From positions 248,001-312,000 of the forward strand of contig NZ_FCNX02000002.1 in assembly GCF_001544835.2 (NCBI RefSeq): a DNA stretch of 64,000 nucleotides, read 5' to 3'. Shown piece after piece: positions 52,112 through 61,727 of this stretch. Both the position numbers and the translations under genes were made by a program. Below the pieces are notes generated by a model, which ran no database searches, was not told the DNA's origin, and was given only the letters and a program-made list of their open reading frames with translations. This DNA is from Caballeronia fortuita. Lineage in GTDB: Bacteria; Pseudomonadota; Gammaproteobacteria; Burkholderiales; Burkholderiaceae. How positions within the stretch are numbered: position 1 is the first letter of the stretch; each line of letters begins with the position of its first letter.

Positions 52112-52873
52112 TCAGCGGCGTGCGCGGCGCCGGCCCGCCGCGAAATCGTCCGCGAGCGGCACGGACGAGAACAGCAGCAGCAAGGCGGCGAGCGAAACGG
52201 TCGTCGCGAAACCGAGATGCGCGAAGCCGACCGCGCCCGCGAAACCGCCGGAGATGAACATCGCGAAGAGCGCGCTCAGCAGCATGAGACGCGTGTGATT
52301 GGCGCGCACGTAGCCGGCGTCGTCGCGCGCGATGCCACGGTTCCAGTAAAGGCTCTTGCCAATCTCGATGCCGATGTCGGTCACGAGGCCCGTCACGTGC
52401 GTCGTTCGTATCTCGGCCTTCGATATCTTCGTGATCATCGCGTTTTGCAGCCCCATCACGAAGCACAGCAACGCGACCGTCAGCGGCACGTCCCACACGC
52501 GATGCGTTTCGAGGTTCGCGCCGAGCACGCCGAACACGAGCAAAAGCGCGGCTTCGAGCAGGAGCGGCGTGGCGAACACGCTATGCGCGCGCCGCTGCCG
52601 TCCCCAGTTGATGAGCAGCGCCGACGTCGCCGCACCGCTCAGAAACGCACCGACTGCGCCGATCGCGGAGAACACGAGCGCGATCTGGCCGAGCACGAGA
52701 TTATCCGCGATGGAAGACACGAGCCCCGACATATGCGACGTGTATTGCCCGACGGCGAGAAAGCCGCCCGCGTTCGCCGCACCCGCGACGAACGCAAGCG
52801 CGCAGCCCAGACGCCGGTTGGCGGTATCGGTGCGGCTGGGCGAGGTTAAACCCCGGAGATAGGCGATCGGCAT
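52112..52873 (-). CDS. DUF1275 (YoaK) family membrane protein
   Basis: 253 residues, six or seven predicted helices. Family hallmarks are AFVAGAANAGGFLAVGQYTS, then HMSGLVSSIADNL near the N-terminus and LCFVMGLQNAMITKISKAEI, then RTTHVTGLVTDIG in the middle. The function of DUF1275 is unknown. The start is the ATG at 52873; an earlier frame from 52978 runs into the MarR operator region. It is divergent from the marR gene with 141 bases between, so both could answer to the MarR protein. Confidence 0.87.
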   Translation of the reverse strand: MPIAYLRGLTSPSRTDTANRRLGCALAFVAGAANAGGFLAVGQYTSHMSGLVSSIADNLVLGQIALVFSAIGAVGAFLSGAATSALLINWGRQRRAHSVFATPLLLEAALLLVFGVLGANLETHRVWDVPLTVALLCFVMGLQNAMITKISKAEIRTTHVTGLVTDIGIEIGKSLYWNRGIARDDAGYVRANHTRLMLLSALFAMFISGGFAGAVGFAHLGFATTVSLAALLLLFSSVPLADDFAAGRRRARR

Positions 52874-52973
52874 GGCGGCGCGGGCGGGATGATCGAGCCG
52901 AAAAGATAGCACGACAATTCGCCTGTCCGGACGTGCCTGCCGTACGCTAACTGAAAGAAAAACATTAGTCGAT

Positions 52974-53007
52974 AGCATGCTAACGAATATAGTTTCTCGC
53001 TATAATC
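52974..53007 (+). promoter_or_regulatory. MarR-type palindrome and consensus -10 box of the efflux operon
   Basis: A perfect 10-bp palindrome TAGCATGCTA lies at 52974-52983, in an AT-rich patch unlike the surroundings. A consensus TATAAT follows at 53002-53007. Only 7 bases separate this box from the ATG at 53015 and no Shine-Dalgarno is present, so transcription should begin at or next to the start codon. The palindrome then lies around the -35 position, well placed for repression. Confidence 0.55.
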
Positions 53008-53014
53008 CCGCCGC

Positions 53015-53524
53015 ATGAACCATCTCGACTTCCTGCGCCGCTCGGTGAGCAGCACGCTCGTGCTTGCCGCGCGACGCTGGCGCCGCACGAGCCACGGCGT
53101 GCTCGCCTCGTACGGCGTGTCGGAGGCGTGCGCCGTGCCGCTTCTCACGGCCAACCGGCTCGGCGAGGCGGTGCGTCAGGTGACGCTCGCGGAGCATGTC
53201 GGCATCGAAGGGCCGTCGCTCGTGCGGCTGCTCGATCAGCTTTGCGCGGCGGGTCTCGTGCGCCGCGACGAAGATCCGGAAGACAAGCGCGCGAAGACGA
53301 TCACGCTCACCGACGAAGGCCGCGCCGTCACCGCGCGCATGGAAGAGCGCCTAGTCACGCTGCGCGCGCGGCTGCTCAAGGGCGTGAGCCGGGAAGATCT
53401 GGAAACGACCTTGCGCGTGCTCAACGTGTTCAGCGCGTCACCGGATGCGAAGCTGCTCGCGGCGCTCGAAGCGCTCGACCAGCCTGCGAAGCCCGCCCGC
53501 GCAACGGGCAAGCGCGGAGCCTAG
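53015..53524 (+). CDS. MarR family transcriptional regulator
   Basis: 169 residues. Winged helix: VTLAEHVGIEGPSLVRLLDQ, LCAAGLVRRDEDPEDKRAKT and ITLTDEGRAVTARME, a complete MarR signature (DPxDKRA). The tail is Pro/Ala/Lys-rich. It is the first gene of an operon with a FUSC pump (4-base gap), DUF1656, HlyD and NodT-like genes, the layout known for aromatic-acid or antimicrobial efflux systems. It is likely an autorepressor relieved by a phenolic or drug-like ligand. The mRNA appears leaderless. Confidence 0.9.
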   Translation: MNHLDFLRRSVSSTLVLAARRWRRTSHGVLASYGVSEACAVPLLTANRLGEAVRQVTLAEHVGIEGPSLVRLLDQLCAAGLVRRDEDPEDKRAKTITLTDEGRAVTARMEERLVTLRARLLKGVSREDLETTLRVLNVFSASPDAKLLAALEALDQPAKPARATGKRGA

Positions 53525-53528
53525 CGCC

Positions 53529-55595
53529 ATGTCCTTTCCCTCCGCGCGCGAGTGGCTCTTTTCCGCGAAGACCTTCGCCGCCGCGATGATCGCGCTCTAC
53601 ATCGGGCTCAGGCTCGAATTGCCGCGTCCCTATTGGGCGATGGCGACCGTCTACATCGTGTCGAATCCGTTCGTCGGCGCGACGCGCTCGAAGGCGCTGT
53701 ATCGCGCGCTCGGCACGATGATCGGCGCGGCGGGCGCGGTGCTGATCGTGCCGCCCTTCGTCGAATCGCCGTTTCTCTTCAGCGTGATCGTCGCGCTATG
53801 GACCGGTACGCTGCTCTATCTGTCGATGTTCGATCGCAGCGCGCGCAGCTATGTGTTCCTGCTCGCGGGCTACACGCTGCCGCTGATCGCGCTGCCCGCC
53901 GTGACGAATCCGACCACCGTCTTCGATCTCGCGATCACGCGCACCGAAGAGATTTTGCTCGGCATCGTGGTGGCGAGCATCGTCGGCAGCGTGGTGTTTC
54001 CGAGCCGCCTCGCGCCAACGCTCATCGAACGAACGGACGCATGGTTCCGCGACGCCGCCTTCTATGCGAGCGAAACGCTCTCGGGACATATCGCGGGCGC
54101 GTCGATATCGGCGGCGCGCCAGCGGCTTGCGACGACCGTCAATGGCCTCGAATTCCTGTTGAGCCAGTTGACCTACGATCACACACGGCCCGACATCATC
54201 CGTCGCGCGCGTGCATTGCAGGGCCGGATGCAGATATTCCTGCCACTGATTTCGTCGATGGCCGATCCGCTCATCGAACTGGTCGCGAAGCACGGCAAGC
54301 ATCCTGAAGGACTCGAAGCGCTCTTGAACGAAGTGGCCGCGTGGGTCGGCTCGCCCGCGCCGCGCGCGAAGGAAGATGTCGAAGACGAGCGCGCACCCGA
54401 CGCCTTCCGCGAGCGCATCGCCGCAATGCGGCCATCGGTCGAAACGCTCGCGAACGCGGACAGCGCGCTGCTTTCGAACGCGCTATGGCGTCTGGGTCAG
54501 GTGATCGACGTATGGCAGGACATTCGCGCGCTGCGCGCGGCCATTCTCAACGAGACGAGTGAATGGCGTCCGCACTTTCGTCATTGGCGTCTCGGCGGCA
54601 CGGCGCGCTTTTTCGATCGCGGCATGATGCTCTTCTCGACGGGCGTCGCGGTGAGCGCGATCATCGTCGCGTGCGGGCTGTGGATCGAATCCGGCTGGAA
54701 CGATGGCGCGGGCGCCGTGACGCTCGCCGCCGTCGCGTGCTGCTTTTTCGCCGCGCTCGACGAGCCCGCGCCGCAAGTGTTCACGTTCTTTCTCGCGACT
54801 TGCCTGAGCGTCGTGCTCGCGGGCCTCTATGTGTTCGCCGTGTTGCCGCACGTGCACGATTTCCCGATGCTCGTCGTGATCTTCGCGGTGCCCTTTCTCA
54901 TCATCGGCACGCTCATTCCGCGTCCGCGCTTCACGCTCGTGACGATGCTCACCGCGGTCAACACCGCGACGTTCATCAGCATTCAGAGCGCCTACGAAGC
55001 GGACTTCTTCGTGTTCATCAACAGCAATCTCGCGGGCGTCGCGGGCCTGCTCTTCGCGTTCATCTGGACGCGCATGACGCGGCCCTTCGGTGCGGAGCTC
55101 GCGGCGGCGCGTCTCACGCGTTCGGCGTGGGCGGATATCGTGGTGAGCGCGTCGGCGGCGGAAGTGATCGAGGATCAGCGCAATCTCTATGCACGCATGC
55201 TCGACCGTCTGATGCAACTGCTGCCGCGTCATGCGGCAACCGACTCGCATCGTCATCCGTCGATCGAGAGCTTCCGCGATTTTCGCGTCGCGCTCAATGC
55301 GCTCGATCTGCGCCGCACGCGCCGCAAGCTGCCTGTCGAGATTCAATCGTCCGTCGACGCCACGCTCGATGCCTTGCGCCGCTACTTCGAATCGTGCATC
55401 GCGCGGCGCGCACGCCAGCCCGTGCCGCCCGACCTGATTCGCAGCATCGACACGGCGAGCGCGCAGGTCACGTCACGCGCCATCACGCAGTCGCAGGATG
55501 TCGTCGCGGAGAAATGGCTGCGCGATACGCTGCACGCGCTCGTGGGCATGCGGCTGTCGCTGCATCCGCCCACGACGCAGGAAGAGCCGGCATGA
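53529..55595 (+). CDS. FUSC family inner-membrane efflux protein (AaeB-like)
   Basis: 688 residues. Two FUSC halves: helices near 10-165 (FAAAMIALYIGLRLELPRPY, then WAMATVYIVSNPFVGATRSK) and again near 375-520, separated by a long soluble region; a cytoplasmic tail closes the protein. This is the plan of AaeB and of fusaric-acid resistance pumps. It starts 4 bases after the marR stop. With the HlyD-like adaptor and NodT-like channel downstream it should form a tripartite exporter for aromatic carboxylic acids or similar. Confidence 0.9.
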   Translation: MSFPSAREWLFSAKTFAAAMIALYIGLRLELPRPYWAMATVYIVSNPFVGATRSKALYRALGTMIGAAGAVLIVPPFVESPFLFSVIVALWTGTLLYLSMFDRSARSYVFLLAGYTLPLIALPAVTNPTTVFDLAITRTEEILLGIVVASIVGSVVFPSRLAPTLIERTDAWFRDAAFYASETLSGHIAGASISAARQRLATTVNGLEFLLSQLTYDHTRPDIIRRARALQGRMQIFLPLISSMADPLIELVAKHGKHPEGLEALLNEVAAWVGSPAPRAKEDVEDERAPDAFRERIAAMRPSVETLANADSALLSNALWRLGQVIDVWQDIRALRAAILNETSEWRPHFRHWRLGGTARFFDRGMMLFSTGVAVSAIIVACGLWIESGWNDGAGAVTLAAVACCFFAALDEPAPQVFTFFLATCLSVVLAGLYVFAVLPHVHDFPMLVVIFAVPFLIIGTLIPRPRFTLVTMLTAVNTATFISIQSAYEADFFVFINSNLAGVAGLLFAFIWTRMTRPFGAELAAARLTRSAWADIVVSASAAEVIEDQRNLYARMLDRLMQLLPRHAATDSHRHPSIESFRDFRVALNALDLRRTRRKLPVEIQSSVDATLDALRRYFESCIARRARQPVPPDLIRSIDTASAQVTSRAITQSQDVVAEKWLRDTLHALVGMRLSLHPPTTQEEPA

Positions 55596-55629
55596 TCTTC
55601 GTCATTCATTCTTCATCGGAACGCCCTAC

Positions 55630-55839
55630 ATGATCGGCGAAATCGACATTCTCGGCGTGTTCGTGCCCGCCGTGCTCGTGCTGATGTTCATCGCCTATCT
55701 GTTGAATCTGGCGATCCGCAACGTGCTCGCGCGCGTCGGCTTCTATCGTTTCGTGTGGCACCGTTCCATCTTCGATCTCGGCATCTATGTTCTGGTGCTG
55801 GGCGTTGTCGTCATCGTTTCGCAGCGGCTCATCTCGTGA
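55630..55839 (+). CDS. DUF1656 small membrane protein (AaeX-like)
   Basis: 69 residues: IGEIDILGVFVPAVLVLMFI, a charged turn, then IFDLGIYVLVLGVVVIVSQR. Two membrane helices. DUF1656 proteins almost always stand between FUSC and HlyD genes; their role in the pump is unknown. Its stop overlaps the GTG start of the adaptor gene (GTGA), indicating coupled translation. Confidence 0.9.
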   Translation: MIGEIDILGVFVPAVLVLMFIAYLLNLAIRNVLARVGFYRFVWHRSIFDLGIYVLVLGVVVIVSQRLIS

Positions 55840-56798
55840 AAAAAACCTGGTTTTCTCTCGGACAGATTCTGCTTACGCTCATCGTCGTCGCGATTGCGTG
55901 CGTCGTGTTGTGGAAGCTCGTCGACTACTACATGTTCGCGCCGTGGACGCGCGACGGCCACGTGCGCGCCGATGTCATCCAGGTCGCGCCCGACGTCTCC
56001 GGCCTCATCACCGAAGTGAAGGTCGCCGACAATCAGCAGGTGAAGAAAGGCGACGTGCTCTTCGTGATCGATCAGGCGCGTTACGCGCTCGCGCTGCGCA
56101 ACGCGCAGGCCACCGCGCAGCAACGCCGCGCCACGCTCGATCAGGCGCGCCGCGAAGACGTGCGCAATCGCGCGCTCGGCAATCTCGTCGCGCGCGAAGT
56201 GGTCGAGGAAACGCATTCGCGTGTCGAGCAGGCGGCCGCCGCGCTCGCCGATGCCGACGTCGCCATCGATACCGCGCGCCTCAATCTGCAGCGCACGGAG
56301 ATCGTGAGTCCCGTCGACGGCTATCTGAACGATCGCGCGCCGCGTGCCGGCGAATTCGTATCGGCGGGACGCGCAGTGCTGTCGGTCGTGGACATGCATT
56401 CGTTCCGCGTCGATGGTTACTTCGAGGAAACGAAGCTCGGCGGCATCGATGTCGGTCAACCCGTCGACATCAAGGTGATGGGCGAGCCCGGCATTCTGCG
56501 CGGCCACGTGCAGAGCATCGTCGCCGCCATCGAGGATCGCGACCGTCAGCAAAGCCCGAGTCTTCTGCCGAACGTGAATCCCGCGTTCAGCTGGGTGCGT
56601 CTTGCGCAGCGCATTCCGGTGCGCGTGACGCTCGATGAGATCCCCGCCGATTTCCGCATGATCGCGGGCCGCACGGCGACGGTATCGGTGCACGGCATCG
56701 GGCCGAGCATCGGCAGGCGCGCTGCATCGGAAACGTCTCCGGCTTCCGCGCCCGCGCCGACGTCGAGCACGTCGAGAACATCGGGCGCATCGCAATGA
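55836..56798 (+). CDS. HlyD/EmrA-type periplasmic adaptor protein
   Basis: 320 residues from a GTG start overlapping the previous stop. One N-terminal helix (LGQILLTLIVVAIACVVLWK), the lipoyl-like halves APDVSGLITEVKVADNQQVK and RTEIVSPVDGYLNDRAPRAG, an alpha-helical hairpin between them, and the barrel VDMHSFRVDGYFEETKLGGI. It links the FUSC pump to the outer-membrane channel. Its last 4 bases overlap the channel gene (ATGA). The tail is Ser/Ala/Thr-rich and probably unstructured. Confidence 0.92.
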   Translation: MKKTWFSLGQILLTLIVVAIACVVLWKLVDYYMFAPWTRDGHVRADVIQVAPDVSGLITEVKVADNQQVKKGDVLFVIDQARYALALRNAQATAQQRRATLDQARREDVRNRALGNLVAREVVEETHSRVEQAAAALADADVAIDTARLNLQRTEIVSPVDGYLNDRAPRAGEFVSAGRAVLSVVDMHSFRVDGYFEETKLGGIDVGQPVDIKVMGEPGILRGHVQSIVAAIEDRDRQQSPSLLPNVNPAFSWVRLAQRIPVRVTLDEIPADFRMIAGRTATVSVHGIGPSIGRRAASETSPASAPAPTSSTSRTSGASQ

Positions 56799-58240
56799 AA
56801 GCCATCGCCATTGCGGCAAGCGCGGCCGTCGCGCTCATCGGCTGCACGACCGTCGGACCGAACTACACCTTGCCCGATCACGCCGCGATCAACGCGCCGT
56901 ATGCGAACGCGGCCATCGACGGCGCGGATCAGGCGCCCGTCACGCAAGGCGAAGTGCCGGTCAAATGGTGGCGTCTCTATGACGATCCCGTCGTCGATCA
57001 ACTCGTCACGCAAGCACTCGCATCGAACGCGGATCTGCGCGTAGCCGCCGCGAATCTCGCGCGTTCGCGCGCCGAAGTCGAGTTCGCGAACAAGCAAGGC
57101 GGTTTCTCCGGCAAGGCATCGGCCGCGTTCCAGCGCGCGCAGGAATCGGCGGAGCAATATCTGTTGTCGGAGAAGCTTCCCGTCGTGAATGAAGGCGCGC
57201 TCGATCTGTCCATCTCCTACGAGATCGATCTCTTCGGCAAGCTCAGGCGCGGCGTAGAAGCGGCGAATGCGGACGACGAAGCCGTCGAGGCTGCGCAGGA
57301 TCTCGCCCGCATCACGGTGGTTGCGGATGTCGTGCGCGCGTATGTTGAAGCGTGTTCGGCGGGCGAAGAGCTGGACATCGCGCAGAAGTCGCTCAACTTG
57401 CAGAAGCAGCGCGTGACGCTCACGCGGCGTCTGCGCGATGCGGGCCGCGGCAATCAGTCGGAAGTGACGCGCGGACAGACGCAGGCCGATACGCTCGCCG
57501 CCGACATCCCGCGCTTCGTCGCACGCCGTCGAGTCGCGCAGTATCGGCTTGCGATGCTGCTTGCCCGCGCACCGTCCGACTTGCCCAAGGCGGCCCTCGG
57601 CTGCAAGAAGCTGCCGAAGCTGCGCGCGCCAATTCCCGTCGGCGATGGCGCGGCCTTGCTAAAGCGCCGTCCCGATGTGCGCGAGGCGGAGCGGCAACTC
57701 GCATCGTCGACGGCGCGCATCGGTGTCGCCACGGCGGCGCTGTATCCGTCGGTGAGTCTCGGTGCATCGGTGGGATCGGTCGGTGTCGCGGAAGACCTGT
57801 TCGGCGCGAACACGAATCGCTGGGCGTTCGGGCCGCTCATCAGCTGGAGCTTTCCGATCAACGGTCAGCGCGCGCGCGTGCGTCAGGCGGAAGCATCGAC
57901 GAGCGGCGCGCTCGCACGCTTCGACGGCGTCGTGCTGAAGGCGTTGCAGGAAACGCAGAGCAGCCTCGCGACATATGCATCGGATACCACGCGCGCCGAC
58001 GCATTGCGCACCGCGTATCAGTCCGCGATTCAATCCGCCGACGAAACCAACCGCCTGTATCGCGCGGGACGCGAGTCCTTCCTCAACGATCTCGATGCGA
58101 CGCGCACGCTCACCGGCGTCGCCGCACAGGTCGCGGCGGCCGAAGGTCAGGTCGCGATCGATCAGGTGAATCTCTTTCGCGCGCTCGGCGGCGGCTGGCA
58201 GACCGACGAGACACTCGCGCAGAATGGCAAGGGCAAGTAA
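56795..58240 (+). CDS. Outer-membrane efflux lipoprotein, NodT/OprM family
   Basis: 481 residues. Lipoprotein signal with lipobox LIGC (Cys17), then TTVGPNY, the usual start of mature NodT-like channels. Two TolC-type repeats: WWRLYDDPVVDQLVTQALAS with DLRVAAANLARSRAEV, and later RRPDVREAERQLASSTARIG with SLGASVGSV. It ends the marR-FUSC-DUF1656-HlyD operon. No hairpin terminator was recognised directly after it. Confidence 0.92.
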   Translation: MKAIAIAASAAVALIGCTTVGPNYTLPDHAAINAPYANAAIDGADQAPVTQGEVPVKWWRLYDDPVVDQLVTQALASNADLRVAAANLARSRAEVEFANKQGGFSGKASAAFQRAQESAEQYLLSEKLPVVNEGALDLSISYEIDLFGKLRRGVEAANADDEAVEAAQDLARITVVADVVRAYVEACSAGEELDIAQKSLNLQKQRVTLTRRLRDAGRGNQSEVTRGQTQADTLAADIPRFVARRRVAQYRLAMLLARAPSDLPKAALGCKKLPKLRAPIPVGDGAALLKRRPDVREAERQLASSTARIGVATAALYPSVSLGASVGSVGVAEDLFGANTNRWAFGPLISWSFPINGQRARVRQAEASTSGALARFDGVVLKALQETQSSLATYASDTTRADALRTAYQSAIQSADETNRLYRAGRESFLNDLDATRTLTGVAAQVAAAEGQVAIDQVNLFRALGGGWQTDETLAQNGKGK

Positions 58241-58670
58241 CGCGCGTGCGAGGGTTGACGCACGGCGAAGCCGTCGACGGCAATCGGGCACGTGTGCACC
58301 GCGAGATCGTGCCGTGACTCGCATCGGTCATGCAGATGCGAGCCACTTGGATTGCATCGTCGCGCATGGGCTCTTAGGGCTTGCTATCGCCGATGGCCTC
58401 GAGACGCAAAGCGACTATCGCTTTCTGCCGGGCATGTCACCCGGCTGAACATGGGGCCTTCTTCTGCCAATCGAGGTGAACGACGTGCGGCACGGGCGTT
58501 CAGCGCGGGATCGATAAGCACGAGCGAGAGCCGTCCGGGCTGGAGCATCGTCGTGCTGCCGTCCGACCGGGCGGCTTACCGTGCCGCTCGACTGAACGCG
58601 CACAGCTAAGTCTCGCATAAGGTTCGCGCGCTACGATCGGCGGCTTCCACGTAGCCAGCGAACCTGCCGC
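58241..58670. other. Gap without recognisable gene
   Basis: 430 bases between the efflux operon and the PAP2 gene. No supported open frame or RNA gene. The promoter of the PAP2 gene should lie at the right end (about 58610-58660). Confidence 0.4.
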
Positions 58671-59273
58671 ATGCACTCACTCGAAGCGCTCAACCACGCG
58701 TGGTTTCTCGCGATCAACGCAACAACCGACACGCCTCACTGGCAGATCGATGTCGCGCTCGCAATCGCGAACGATCTGCTCTATCTCGTTCCAGCACTGC
58801 TCGCGTTGCTGTGGCTCTTTGGCGATCACCGTCAGCGAAGCGCGGCGATTCGCGCGTGCTGCGTCGCGTTGCTCGCGCTCGGACTCAATCAACTGATCGG
58901 CATGGTATGGATGCATCCGAGGCCGTTCATGATCGGACTCGGCCATACGTTCATCGAGCATGCGCCGGATTCGTCGTTTCCGAGCGATCACGCGACCTTG
59001 TTCGCAAGCGTCGCGTTGACGTTCCTGCTCGCGGGGCTGAGGCGCTGCGGCTTGGCCGTTGCGCTTGCGGGCGTCTTGATCGCATGGGCGCGGGTGCGTA
59101 TAGGCGTGCATTTTCCTCTCGATATGCTCGGTGCCGTTGGCGTCTCGTGTGTCGCGTATGCCATCGTTGCGCCGCTCTGGGCGCGCGCGGGCGATGCGTT
59201 GATGCGACTGTTGATCGTGCTCTACCGCAAGCTGTTGTCGTGGCCGATACGGCGCGGCTGGCTCGCGCCTTGA
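58671..59273 (+). CDS. PAP2 family phosphatase, probable undecaprenyl-diphosphatase (BcrC-like)
   Basis: 200 residues, five to six predicted helices. The phosphatase motifs are HPRPFMIGLGHTF (motif 1 region), SFPSDHATLFAS with the catalytic His, and RVRIGVHFPLDMLGAVG with the second His and Asp. This is the BcrC-like group that recycles undecaprenyl pyrophosphate and can give bacitracin tolerance. The substrate is not proven by sequence. It is convergent with the MHYT-GGDEF-EAL gene (37 bases between stops). Confidence 0.87.
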   Translation: MHSLEALNHAWFLAINATTDTPHWQIDVALAIANDLLYLVPALLALLWLFGDHRQRSAAIRACCVALLALGLNQLIGMVWMHPRPFMIGLGHTFIEHAPDSSFPSDHATLFASVALTFLLAGLRRCGLAVALAGVLIAWARVRIGVHFPLDMLGAVGVSCVAYAIVAPLWARAGDALMRLLIVLYRKLLSWPIRRGWLAP

Positions 59274-59310
59274 AACGCGATGCCGGAAGGATCGTGAACT
59301 GCCGGACGTA

Positions 59311-61380
59311 TCAGACGCAGACGCGTTCGGCCATCGTGCCGAGAAAGTCTACGAAGTCCGCCGCGGGCATCGGACGGCTCAGCAGAAAGCCTTGCATCTG
59401 ATCGCAATCGAGTTCACCGAGCGTGCGAAATTGCGACTCCGTCTCCACACCTTCCGCGACGACTTCGATCTGCAACGCGCGCGCAAGCGCCACTACGGCC
59501 GACAGCAACGCGCTGCCGCGCTGTCCGGCCGAATCGAGATCGCGCACGAACGAGCCGTCGATCTTGATCTGATCGAAGCGAAAGCGCTGCAGATAGCCGA
59601 GGCTCGAATAGCCCGTGCCGAAATCGTCGACGGCGACCGCATAGCCGCGCAACTGCAACGCTTCGATGGTGCGGCTCGTCTTGTCGACGTTCTGCATCGC
59701 GGTCGTTTCAGTGATCTCGAACATGAGCCGTGACGGATCGACGCCCGCCGCCGCGAGCAGCGCGTCGATGCGCCCGACGAGATCGGGGACGTTGAACTGG
59801 ATCGCCGAAAGATTCACCGATACCGAAATCGCGGGCAAGCCTTGCGCATCCCACATCGCGATGTTGCGGCACACTTCGCGCAGCACCCATTCCCCGATCT
59901 CGACGATGAGGCCCGAGCGCTCCGCCATCGGAATGAATTCGAGCGGCGCGATATCGCCGAGTTCAGGATGACGCCAGCGTATCAACGCCTCGACGCCCGT
60001 CACCGATTGCGACGCGACGCTGAACTTCGGCTGAAACGACACGCTCAGTTGATGCTCGCTCAGCGCGCGATGCAGGTCGCGCTGCAGGATCAGCGATTTG
60101 AGCGCCGTGTGATTCATCTGCGGTTCGAACACGCGATACGTGTTGCGCCCGCTCTGCTTCGCCGCGTACATGGCGGCATCGGCGCTGTGGAGCAGTTCAT
60201 CGGCATTGGCGCCATCGCGCGGATGAATGGCAATACCGATGCTCGCGCTCACTCGCAACGGCAAGCCGTTGACGACGATCTCCTGCGACAGCCGCCGCAA
60301 TACGCCATTGGCGACCGCCACCGCCGACGCGATCTCCACCGCGTTCTCGACGACGATCACGAATTCGTCGCCGCCCAGCCGCGCGACGATATCCGTATGA
60401 CGCAAATCCTGTCGCAAGCGTTGGGCGCAGACTTTCAGCAGATCGTCGCCGACGCCGTGGCCGAGCGAATCGTTGATCGACTTGAAGCCGTCGAGATCGA
60501 CGAACAGCACCGCGAACGGCGATGCGCGGCGCGCGCTGTCATCGATCGACTGCGCGATATGCAGCGCAAGCTGCTGACGGTTCGGCAGGTTCGTAAGTGC
60601 GTCGTGCGTGCCGAGATAATGCAACTGGCGGTTCGCGCGCTTCAGCGAGATCGACAGGCTGCTCGTATGAGAGCCGAGCAGCGCGAGCGTGCCGACGAGC
60701 ACGATGGACGACATCGCCGTGACGGCGAGCGCAAGCCAGTTCGCGTCGAGCTTGGCATCGGCGAGACACAGGCTGCCCGAAGCGAAGTTGGCCGCGTTCA
60801 TGCCGAGATAGTGCATGCCCGTGATCGCGACCGCCATGATCGAGGCCGCGCCGAGCCGCTTGACGACGAGGTTCTCCACATTCGACGCGCGCAGCGTGAA
60901 TGCAAGCCAGAGCGCGGCCATCGACGCGACGATCGCGACGGCCAGCGAAAGCGCCAGCTTCCAGAAGGTGTAGTCGATGCCGGGCGACATCTGCATCGCC
61001 TGCATGCCGGTGAAGTGCATCGCGGCGACGCCCGCGCCCATGATCGTGCCCGCGACGACGAGCCGCGCGCGCGACAGCGCGCCCCGGCTCGCGGTGGCGA
61101 GTGCGAGAAACGACACGCCGATGGCGAGCACGAGCGAGGCCGCAGTGATGGAGAAATCGTAGCCGACGGCGATAGGCAGCGAGAACGCGAGCATGCCGAT
61201 GAAGTGCATCGACCAGATGCCGACGCCCATCGACACCGCGCCGCCTGCAAGCCATATTGGGCGGCGTTTCGCGCTCGCGAGCGCATTGAGGCCGCCGGAA
61301 AGCTCCATCGCCGTGTACGACGCGAGGAACGCGACGACCAGCGACAGGCAGACCAGCAGCGGATTGTAGATCCCAGTCAT
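59311..61380 (-). CDS. MHYT-GGDEF-EAL membrane protein (cyclic-di-GMP turnover)
   Basis: 689 residues. An MHYT sensor of seven helices with motifs SMHFIGM (57-63), AMHFTGM (120-126) and GMHYLGM (188-194), proposed to bind copper and sense oxygen, CO or NO. A GGDEF domain follows with intact GGDEF at 336-340 and inhibitory-site RxxD at 327-330. The EAL domain (EALIRW, Glu464) has further motifs ETTAMQN and VDDFGTGYSSLGYL. Both catalytic halves look intact, so it may make or break cyclic-di-GMP. Single gene; the gap upstream to 61727 holds its promoter. Confidence 0.93.
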   Translation of the reverse strand: MTGIYNPLLVCLSLVVAFLASYTAMELSGGLNALASAKRRPIWLAGGAVSMGVGIWSMHFIGMLAFSLPIAVGYDFSITAASLVLAIGVSFLALATASRGALSRARLVVAGTIMGAGVAAMHFTGMQAMQMSPGIDYTFWKLALSLAVAIVASMAALWLAFTLRASNVENLVVKRLGAASIMAVAITGMHYLGMNAANFASGSLCLADAKLDANWLALAVTAMSSIVLVGTLALLGSHTSSLSISLKRANRQLHYLGTHDALTNLPNRQQLALHIAQSIDDSARRASPFAVLFVDLDGFKSINDSLGHGVGDDLLKVCAQRLRQDLRHTDIVARLGGDEFVIVVENAVEIASAVAVANGVLRRLSQEIVVNGLPLRVSASIGIAIHPRDGANADELLHSADAAMYAAKQSGRNTYRVFEPQMNHTALKSLILQRDLHRALSEHQLSVSFQPKFSVASQSVTGVEALIRWRHPELGDIAPLEFIPMAERSGLIVEIGEWVLREVCRNIAMWDAQGLPAISVSVNLSAIQFNVPDLVGRIDALLAAAGVDPSRLMFEITETTAMQNVDKTSRTIEALQLRGYAVAVDDFGTGYSSLGYLQRFRFDQIKIDGSFVRDLDSAGQRGSALLSAVVALARALQIEVVAEGVETESQFRTLGELDCDQMQGFLLSRPMPAADFVDFLGTMAERVCV

Positions 61381-61727
61381 CGGCTCTCTCTCGTGTTTCG
61401 TATCAGTCTTTAGCGACTGCTTTTTCTTTCTTGCGCACCGACTCGGTTTCGCCTCACGCCGCGTTGGAGCGCGGCGCTTGGTTCCCCTTGCCTATCGGCG
61501 CGCACCCGGAAAACTTGAGTCCGGCGTGGCGCAGAGTGATCGTCGAGGCCGACAGGCGCATGTAAGCAAACTTAGTTCGGATCGCAAATCAATTTGGCCC
61601 GCCGATCAGGCGTCGACCGCATTCGTCTGCGGTTTTCCTCCTTGCCGATATCCCGGCGAATGCCTTATAAAGTGTGTGGCCGCACGTGTCCCGCAAGAGG
61701 CATCGAACGAAGGAACGGAGGAAATCG
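61381..61727. other. Divergent promoter gap
   Basis: 347 bases between the divergent MHYT protein and HdeD-papain fusion genes. No gene or clear repeat recognised. An AT-richer patch around 61560-61600 is a plausible promoter area. Confidence 0.4.

Noticed and set aside
59842-61413. Open frame of 523 codons on the plus strand
   Set aside because: Antisense to the MHYT-GGDEF-EAL gene; Arg/His-rich with no recognisable domain.
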